6,605 nucleotides of DNA, from positions 1 to 6,605 of the forward strand of contig CAMDDI010000187.1 in the NCBI GenBank assembly GCA_945890905.1. The letters run 5' to 3'. Position 1 is the stretch's first letter. Each line of letters begins with the position of its first letter. Below are positions 1 through 4,413 of this stretch, piece by piece. Origin of the DNA: Bacteriovorax stolpii (lineage in GTDB: Bacteria; Bdellovibrionota; Bacteriovoracia; Bacteriovoracales; Bacteriovoracaceae). The translations under genes were made by a program, and so were the position numbers. A model generated the notes under the pieces. The model searched no databases. It was not told the DNA's origin and saw nothing but the letters and a program-made list of their open reading frames with translations.

Positions 1-138
1 CCTAGAACTGAAACCTCTCCGAATCCAACACCAACTCCGGCGCCAGCTCCATCACCAATACCGGACACTGAGGAAGGTAGTGATGACGACGAAGACGACT
101 CAGGGATTTGCTGGCCGTGGGAAAGAGATTGTAGATAA
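1..138 (+). CDS. C-terminal fragment of a protein with Pro-rich and acidic tail (partial, 5' end outside window)
   Basis: Frame 1 is open from the left edge to TAA at 136-138, giving 45 residues. The visible part begins with a Pro/Thr/Ala linker (residues about 7-21, alternating PTPTPAPAPSP) and continues with an acidic run (DTEEG, then a stretch of Asp/Glu at about 28-33). It ends in an aromatic, two-cysteine tip, CWPWERDC, followed by Arg. Pro-rich spacers of this kind are common in exported or surface proteins, and the two terminal cysteines could form a disulfide. No catalytic domain is visible, so no function is assigned. The reading is preferred over the opposite strand because of its biased composition and because a strong hairpin follows the stop after 23 nt, as expected for the end of a gene. 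Confidence 0.6.
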   Translation, partial: PRTETSPNPTPTPAPAPSPIPDTEEGSDDDEDDSGICWPWERDCR

Positions 139-161
139 GGAATTTGGCAAACTTTTTTAAA

Positions 162-191
162 ATATGGCCGTCAGGAAACTGTCGGCCATAT
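162..191. terminator. Hairpin terminator between convergent genes, GAAA tetraloop
   Basis: The arm ATATGGCCG (162-170) pairs perfectly with CGGCCATAT (183-191). After one T-T mismatch the stem continues with CAG (172-174) and CTG (179-181), closing on a GAAA loop of the GNRA type. The hairpin lies 23 nt after the plus-strand stop (138) and 5 nt after the minus-strand stop of the 37-codon ORF (197), so it can serve both transcripts. A short T run follows it only on the minus strand (TTTT, then A-rich). The plus-strand exit is CCCACTC, so plus-strand termination would have to rely on the stem alone or be weak. Confidence 0.65.
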
Positions 192-196
192 CCCAC

Positions 197-310
197 TCAA
201 GGAGAGCTTTGTTTTTTAATTTCTTTAAAATGAAATATTTCGGCTTGATAACTTCCAAAGGCAGCGAGCAGAACAGCCAAAATAAAAATCCAATACATCT
301 TATCTTTCAT
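197..310 (-). CDS. 37-residue hypothetical single-pass membrane protein, coupled to the nuclease gene
   Basis: ATG at 310-308 opens a 37-codon frame ending in TGA at 199-197. The product starts MKDKMYWIF, has a hydrophobic run at about residues 6-21 (YWIFILAVLLAAFGSY), and ends in a charged, Lys-rich tail finishing QSSP. It resembles a small inner-membrane protein, or an uncleaved or cleavable signal anchor; with no cysteine it is not a lipoprotein. Its start lies 2 nt beyond the stop of the S1/P1-like nuclease gene (TAA-GA-ATG), a spacing typical of translational coupling. No strong Shine-Dalgarno is present, only AAG near the start, plus a small 6-bp hairpin (325-340) in the last nuclease codons. 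The terminator hairpin begins 5 nt after its stop, so it would be the last gene of the transcript. I do not recognise a family. A chance ORF is possible, but position and composition argue for a real gene. Confidence 0.45.
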   Translation of the reverse strand: MKDKMYWIFILAVLLAAFGSYQAEIFHFKEIKKQSSP

Positions 311-312
311 TC

Positions 313-1068
313 TTATTTAAATATCTCATTAAGTAATGAGGCTAAACGAATACCACCAGTCCAAAGACGTTCATCAGTGACTTCAAGAGCTCTGCTTGAA
401 TACTTGGCATCAATGTTTCCTCCTTGAAAAGAATAGAGGAACTTTCTCATGTCTAAATTTTCTGCAATGACAGTGTCAGCACTAAATGTTTCAAGAAGTG
501 CTTTTCTAGGACGTGACTGTCTGACAAGTTTTTCGACGTAAGAATTAACATCAAGCTTCTGTTCTTGAATGAAAGAACTATCCCAAAGAGCGTGAAGGTT
601 AACAGTCTTACCTTTATAGGAGACTTTCGTCAGATTACCACCACGGTCCTCTGGATTCCCAACATGCATTGGCTGGTGGAGATCGCCTACAAAATGAACT
701 AGGAATTTCAACCAAACAAGCTTCTCGTTTTCAGAAATTCCAGATTCTAGCTTCTGTTGGCAAAAAGCAATAGCGTCTCTGACATCCGCAGGCTCGTTAA
801 TTTGATCATTCTTCGAATCTAAACCTTCTCTATCAATATAGTGCCAGGAAGCCGTGCGAGACCATTCTGGGCCATTTTTGGCCTGATCTGCCCACGTAGC
901 AACACTGGCGAGAGTTTGACCTTTAAGAATCTTAGAGATTTTGATTTTTGCTTCTGAGGATAGATACTTTTCTGAAAGTGCTACGGTGATTGTTTGCCCA
1001 GCAGGTCCCCAGGCCCATGTAGAGAAAGAGAACAGAGATATGCACGTTACAATCATCAAGCGATTCAT
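313..1068 (-). CDS. S1/P1-type zinc nuclease, secreted or periplasmic
   Basis: 251-residue member of the S1/P1 nuclease family, zinc enzymes that cut single-stranded DNA and RNA and in some members remove 3'-phosphates. Residues 1-19 form a signal peptide. Cleavage after Ala19 would leave Trp20 as mature N-terminus, which in this family binds zinc through its backbone and amino group. Comparison with the P1 layout gives ligands Asp61 (ATWAD), His76 (WHYID), His125 and Asp129 (LVHFVGD), His135 (QPMH), His159 and Asp163 (NLHALWD). The C-terminus has the family ending RLASLLNEIF. The one deviation is the WGxxGH motif, read here as WGPAGQ: Gln25 (codon CAA, 994-996) replaces the His that helps hold the third zinc. 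Length is normal for bacterial members. The start is supported by AAAGGA at 1074-1079, 5 nt before ATG. A 37-codon ORF follows after 2 nt. Family assignment is secure; activity is less certain because of Gln25. Confidence 0.93.
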   Translation of the reverse strand: MNRLMIVTCISLFSFSTWAWGPAGQTITVALSEKYLSSEAKIKISKILKGQTLASVATWADQAKNGPEWSRTASWHYIDREGLDSKNDQINEPADVRDAIAFCQQKLESGISENEKLVWLKFLVHFVGDLHQPMHVGNPEDRGGNLTKVSYKGKTVNLHALWDSSFIQEQKLDVNSYVEKLVRQSRPRKALLETFSADTVIAENLDMRKFLYSFQGGNIDAKYSSRALEVTDERLWTGGIRLASLLNEIFK

Positions 1069-1073
1069 CTTAA

Positions 1074-1079
1074 TCCTTT
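1074..1079 (-). promoter_or_regulatory. Ribosome binding site of the S1/P1-like nuclease
   Basis: AAAGGA on the minus strand ends 5 nt before the ATG at 1068. It supports this start, which also gives a complete signal peptide. Confidence 0.6.
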
Positions 1080-1138
1080 AGTTGAACTTATATGTCCTAT
1101 TACTGAAGCTTATAACTACGGTTTTAGATAAGAAAGTT

Positions 1139-1151
1139 AAATCTCAGATTT
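1139..1151. promoter_or_regulatory. 13-bp perfect palindrome, candidate operator
   Basis: AAATCT-C-AGATTT is a perfect inverted repeat with a one-base centre at 1145. It lies just upstream of where the -35 of the proximal nuclease promoter (-10 at 1109-1114) should be, near -43 from the expected start point. That is a position used by activators acting at promoters with a weak -35. It is AT-rich and short, so chance cannot be excluded. Confidence 0.25.
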
Positions 1152-1233
1152 TAAGGTGATGAGTGCAAAGCGCAAAAGAGAGAACCCACAAATGATGCGA
1201 GCCCTCATAGAATTATTTTAGATTGTTTCAATA

Positions 1234-1253
1234 ATCCATTTGTATCCATTTGA
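1234..1253. repeat. Tandem 10-bp direct repeat next to candidate -35
   Basis: ATCCATTTGT is followed immediately by ATCCATTTGA; nine of ten bases are repeated with a period of one helical turn. On the minus strand the pair sits 2 nt upstream of the candidate -35 TTGAAA (1226-1231). This is the geometry of binding sites for response regulators of the OmpR/PhoB type, although the sequence itself matches no box I know. Confidence 0.35.
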
Positions 1254-1299
1254 TACTCGCGAATAGATCCCGTACTCATTAGGCAGAGCACAACCTAGT

Positions 1300-2124
1300 C
1301 TACATTGAAATTGTTGCGATAATTTCATTATCTCTTTTCAAAGCCTCGCGAATTAACCAGTTGAATATTATTTTTCTCTCGAAACCGAAGTCATTTTCCG
1401 GATGAAACTGCACGCCCAGAACTGGTCTATTCATAAACTCAAGAGACTCTGCAATTAAACCCTGATTAGAAAAAGAAGTTATTTTAAGATGAGGCCAGCG
1501 ATCTGCGTGGTCATTGAAATAGTTAACCCGGAGGCCTTGGTGATGGCGCTTAAAAGCTTTAAAACTCGTGATTTCAAATAAGTCATTAATAAGTGAAGCC
1601 TCCGGTTGAAGATTTATACGATCAAATAGAAATCTACGGTTACGAATTCCTAACTCTGTTTTTATATCTATGTATAAAGGAACTCCCTGAGAAACACCTA
1701 AAACCTGCATTCCACGACAGATGCCCAAAACTGGAAGATTCTTTGTAGATGGATCATTAAAATATCTTTTGAGAAACTCAAACTCGAATGGATCACGCCG
1801 ACGACCTTCTGAGCTGTATTTAACAAGATGATCAAGGCTTCTAATATGATCCGCAAGCTCGGGTTCAACCTGACCCACATAATATCGTGGATCAATATCT
1901 GCCCCTCCTGGAATAATAATTCCATCCAGCTTTGAAAAATCGGTCTCGCCATATTCCGATAGATCTATCAGCCGAATCTTCAGGCCTACTGGTGTCACAC
2001 GTTTGAAAGCTAGACGAAAAAACATATCACATTTTGTTGTGCATCCAATAACAAGTTCTTTGCTCGCCGCTTTTATTGACGTTGAGAAGACAATGAAAAA
2101 AACTGCAAGAATTTTTAAAAACAT
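1300..2124 (-). CDS. Exported class I glutamine-amidotransferase-like hydrolase (peptidase C26 / gamma-glutamyl hydrolase type)
   Basis: 274 residues. Residues 1-20 are a Sec signal peptide (hydrophobic core ILAVFFIVFSTSI, AxA-like site IKAA), so the enzyme should act in the periplasm or outside. The rest is one class I amidotransferase fold of the C26 group. It has the PGGADIDPRYY segment (72-82), the nucleophile elbow LGICRGMQ with Cys136, HHQGL (194-198), and VQFHPE with His241 and Glu243 completing the triad. Family relatives such as PuuD cleave gamma-glutamyl amide bonds. No synthase domain is attached, so free hydrolase activity is likely, but the substrate is unknown. The stretch after the elbow (VLGVSQGVPLYIDI) departs from the usual NVALGGTLYQD pattern, hinting at a different substrate. 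The start lies 3 nt after the stop of the P-type ATPase gene, with AAGG at 2133-2136 inside that gene's last codons, 8 nt from ATG. It is therefore very likely co-transcribed and translationally linked. Confidence 0.88.
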   Translation of the reverse strand: MFLKILAVFFIVFSTSIKAASKELVIGCTTKCDMFFRLAFKRVTPVGLKIRLIDLSEYGETDFSKLDGIIIPGGADIDPRYYVGQVEPELADHIRSLDHLVKYSSEGRRRDPFEFEFLKRYFNDPSTKNLPVLGICRGMQVLGVSQGVPLYIDIKTELGIRNRRFLFDRINLQPEASLINDLFEITSFKAFKRHHQGLRVNYFNDHADRWPHLKITSFSNQGLIAESLEFMNRPVLGVQFHPENDFGFERKIIFNWLIREALKRDNEIIATISM

Positions 2125-2127
2125 AAA

Positions 2128-4320
2128 CTAAGCCTTTTTTATCTTAAGCAATCTAAGTGCATTGAAAGTAACTAAGAGCGAAGCCCCCATATCTGCGGCT
2201 ACAGCCATCCATAGATTTGTCATTCCTAGAAAAGTAAGGACAAAAAACACGGCCTTAATTGCTATCGCAAAAGCAATATTGAAACGAATAATGTTCACTA
2301 CTTGTTTTCCATGTCTAATCGCCTTAGGAAGCATGGAAAGGTCATCTTTCATCAGGGCAACATCTGCGGTTTCAATGGCGGTATCACTTCCAACTACGCC
2401 CATAGCAAAACCAATGGAAGCGTGTGCAAGCGCTGGAGCATCGTTAACTCCATCCCCCACCATTCCTACAAAACGGTGCTTCTGAACCATCTCTTTAATT
2501 TCCCGAACCTTATCATCCGGAAGAAGCCCTCCCTTGGCATAATCAATACCCACCTTCTTGGCGACAGCGGTTACAGTCTTCTGGTTATCACCACTAAGCA
2601 TTGCAACGAATTCTACTCCAGCTTCGTGAAAGTCTTTAATCGTGTCTCCGATACCTGTTCGTATAGAATCTCCCAAAGCAAAAATTCCAAGTATCTCTCC
2701 CTGACAATCGGCGTGAGGCATATGCCCAACTACAATTACAGACATTGACATATTTTCGACCGAATCTAAATAACGTTCAATTTCAGGCCCACAAACTCCA
2801 AGTTCATGACCAAGATTATGATTCCCTACAAAATACCAATGACCGTCGATAGTGCCTTCGGCTCCCTTACCGGGAATAATTTTAAAGTCGTCTGGATGCT
2901 TAAAGCCGATCTTTTTCCCTTCTGCGTGTTTTAAGACAGCTAAGGCCAATGGATGTGATGACATACTTTCAAGCGAGGCAGCTATCTCAATAACTTTTTC
3001 TGCAGAAACATTTGAAAAAAGCTGAAGTTCCTTCACTTCCGGTTTTCCGTTTGTAATCGTTCCGGTTTTATCCAGTGCGATTGCTTTGAGTTTGCCCAAG
3101 GTTTCGAGATGAACTCCACCTTTAACGAGAATTCCTCTGCGGGCCAAAGAAGTGAGACCTGAAACGACTGAAACAGGTGTGGCGATCACCAGTGCACATG
3201 GGCAGCCAATCACTAGAAGGACGAGGGATTTATAAATCCACTCTAACCAGACACCTTCAAAAAACATTGGTGGTACAACAGCAACCAGTAAGGCTAGTCC
3301 TAGTACAGCCGGAGTATAGATCGATGCAAATTTATCAACGAATCTTTGAGAGGGAGCCTTTTCCTTCTGAGCTTCTTCAATCATTGTAATAATCTGAGAA
3401 ATCTTGGTGTCCTGAAATCCTTTTTCAACTTTTACTCTTAATGCATTTGATTCGTTGATTGTTCCCGCTAAAACCCTATCACCCGTTTTCTTATCAACCG
3501 CGCGAGACTCACCCGTTAAGGATGCTTCATTGACCGAAGAAGCCCCATCTACGATAAGCCCATCAACCGCGATACTATCTCCGGGCCTTATGATAACCGT
3601 GTCGCCTATTTTGAGATCAGTGACAGGGACACTTTTAGTTTTGCCATCGGCTCCTAAAAGCATGGCCTCTTTAGGGGCAACCTTTAGTACCTCTCTAATA
3701 GCCTTTCTTGCTCGGGCAACACTCAAGGCTTCAAGAAGCTCTGCCAAAGAGAATAGAAAAACGACACTGGCAGCTTCGGAATATTCTTTAATGAACATTG
3801 CTCCCAAAACTGCCACTGTCATGAGTACGTTCATATCGAGATGAAATTTCCGAATCGATCTCCACGCTTTAGGGAAAATAATTGTGCCAGAGAGTAGGAT
3901 TGAAACAACAAAAAGACCCAGAGTAATAAAGCTTCCATCAACTTTAAACCACTCAAGAATCAGACCAATTCCCAGCAACACTCCTGACATACCAATCAAG
4001 ACTATTCTATTAGTGTGTTCTTTGAAGAAGCTAACAGGACTTTCAGTTACAATCCTCAGACCCGATTTTTCAATCAATGTCCGGACCTTTTCTGGAGTCA
4101 CTTCTTTATCATGGGCAACAGTTACAGTTTCCGTCATGAGATTCGCATCAACGTTTTTGACCCCTGGTATATTCAGAGCTTGCTGAACGGCAGCCACTTC
4201 ATCAGCACAGTCCATACCCGAAACTTTATATTTCGTCAGAATACTTCCTGTCAGATCGGTTTTGGTTATATTTGGTTTCGGTTTCTCGTTGGAGTCACCG
4301 TGATCACAGCAATCGCTCAT
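2128..4320 (-). CDS. zntA: Zn(II)/Cd(II)/Pb(II)-exporting P1B-type ATPase (ZntA/CadA family)
   Basis: 730 residues, close to E. coli ZntA (732). It uses ATP to move Zn2+, Cd2+ or Pb2+ from cytosol to periplasm across the inner membrane. In order: a short metal-binding N-terminus (Cys4, Cys5, His7); one HMA domain at about 29-91 with GMDCADE (Cys38, the single-Cys form); four membrane helices to about 196; the actuator with TGES at 269-272; the metal-site helix with CPC at 373-375; the phosphorylation motif DKTGT with Asp417; HP at 456-457; GDGVNDAP at 622-629; and two final helices with Lys689 and Asp710. CPC together with the Lys and Asp in the last two helices defines the Zn/Cd/Pb subgroup and excludes Cu ATPases. 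An ATG at 4362 would add 14 residues, but it lies in a terminator-like hairpin. The start at 4320 has GGGAG (4328-4332) 7 nt upstream and is preferred. It lies downstream of a CzcA-type pump and 3 nt upstream of the C26-like hydrolase. Confidence 0.96.
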   Translation of the reverse strand: MSDCCDHGDSNEKPKPNITKTDLTGSILTKYKVSGMDCADEVAAVQQALNIPGVKNVDANLMTETVTVAHDKEVTPEKVRTLIEKSGLRIVTESPVSFFKEHTNRIVLIGMSGVLLGIGLILEWFKVDGSFITLGLFVVSILLSGTIIFPKAWRSIRKFHLDMNVLMTVAVLGAMFIKEYSEAASVVFLFSLAELLEALSVARARKAIREVLKVAPKEAMLLGADGKTKSVPVTDLKIGDTVIIRPGDSIAVDGLIVDGASSVNEASLTGESRAVDKKTGDRVLAGTINESNALRVKVEKGFQDTKISQIITMIEEAQKEKAPSQRFVDKFASIYTPAVLGLALLVAVVPPMFFEGVWLEWIYKSLVLLVIGCPCALVIATPVSVVSGLTSLARRGILVKGGVHLETLGKLKAIALDKTGTITNGKPEVKELQLFSNVSAEKVIEIAASLESMSSHPLALAVLKHAEGKKIGFKHPDDFKIIPGKGAEGTIDGHWYFVGNHNLGHELGVCGPEIERYLDSVENMSMSVIVVGHMPHADCQGEILGIFALGDSIRTGIGDTIKDFHEAGVEFVAMLSGDNQKTVTAVAKKVGIDYAKGGLLPDDKVREIKEMVQKHRFVGMVGDGVNDAPALAHASIGFAMGVVGSDTAIETADVALMKDDLSMLPKAIRHGKQVVNIIRFNIAFAIAIKAVFFVLTFLGMTNLWMAVAADMGASLLVTFNALRLLKIKKA
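2133..2136 (-). promoter_or_regulatory. Ribosome binding site of the C26-like hydrolase, inside the ATPase gene
   Basis: AAAAAAGG on the minus strand (core AAGG at 2133-2136) lies in the final Lys-Lys-Ala codons of the ATPase gene, 8 nt before ATG at 2124. It supports the chosen start and an operon arrangement. Confidence 0.5.
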
Positions 4321-4327
4321 ATAAGTA

Positions 4328-4332
4328 CTCCC
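4328..4332 (-). promoter_or_regulatory. Ribosome binding site deciding the zntA start
   Basis: GGGAG on the minus strand lies 7 nt before ATG at 4320. The upstream in-frame ATG at 4362 has no such site and sits in the stem of the 4351-4385 hairpin, so the shorter protein is chosen. Confidence 0.7.
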
Positions 4333-4350
4333 ATTTTCTCTTTCATCCCA

Positions 4351-4385
4351 AAAGAGCATCACTGTTTAAGTAAGTGATGCTCTTT
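4351..4385 (-). terminator. Hairpin between RND pump and zntA: terminator or attenuator
   Basis: AAAGAGCATCACT (4351-4363) and AGTGATGCTCTTT (4373-4385) form a perfect 13-bp stem around a 9-nt loop. On the minus strand the hairpin begins 28 nt after the stop of the RND gene and ends in TTTT (4350-4353) followed by GGG. Because most of the T run is inside the stem, termination may be partial. No convincing promoter is seen between the RND stop and the zntA start, so zntA may depend on readthrough. The 3' arm CTCTTT (4351-4356) could instead pair with AAAGAG at 4338-4343 just before the zntA ribosome binding site, giving a weaker alternative fold. Confidence 0.65.
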
Positions 4386-4413
4386 GAAAAATTAATTACA
4401 AATAACAGTAAAC

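Larger units (their letters stand above)
1069..1299 (-). promoter_or_regulatory. Intergenic leader/promoter region of the nuclease gene
   Basis: 231 nt without a convincing gene. Read on the minus strand, two promoter candidates can be seen. The distal one has TTGAAA (1226-1231), a 16-nt spacer and TATGAG (1204-1209), and would leave a leader of about 130 nt. The proximal one has a good -10, TATAAG (1109-1114), but no good -35, and would leave a leader of about 35 nt. Two operator-like elements lie nearby and are listed separately. No clear intrinsic terminator follows the upstream C26-hydrolase gene (stop at 1300), so readthrough from the metal operon into the nuclease is possible. Promoter calls are by eye only. 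Confidence 0.3.

Noticed and set aside
2..196. 64-residue minus-strand frame at the left edge
   Set aside because: It overlaps the plus-strand Pro-rich/acidic reading, which has strongly biased protein-like composition and a following hairpin. The minus frame also starts within that hairpin and has no family-like features.
1159..1221. 20-codon plus-strand ORF (MSAKRKRENPQ...) with AAGG just before ATG
   Set aside because: The spacing to AAGG is too short, it is antisense to the nuclease promoter region, and 20 codons easily occur by chance. No further support was found.
1698..1952. 84-residue minus-strand ORF inside the C26-like hydrolase gene
   Set aside because: It is an alternative frame of a gene whose main frame shows an intact catalytic triad and signal peptide.
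2302..2748. 148-residue plus-strand ORF opposite zntA
   Set aside because: It is the antisense shadow of conserved ATPase motifs. It shows no domain and has no ribosome binding site of note.
4338..4385. Metal-responsive riboswitch or MerR-type (ZntR) operator in the zntA leader
   Set aside because: The leader is under 40 nt beyond the hairpin, with no known riboswitch core and no ZntR-like dyad with 19-20 bp promoter spacing. A terminator or attenuator explains the structure better.
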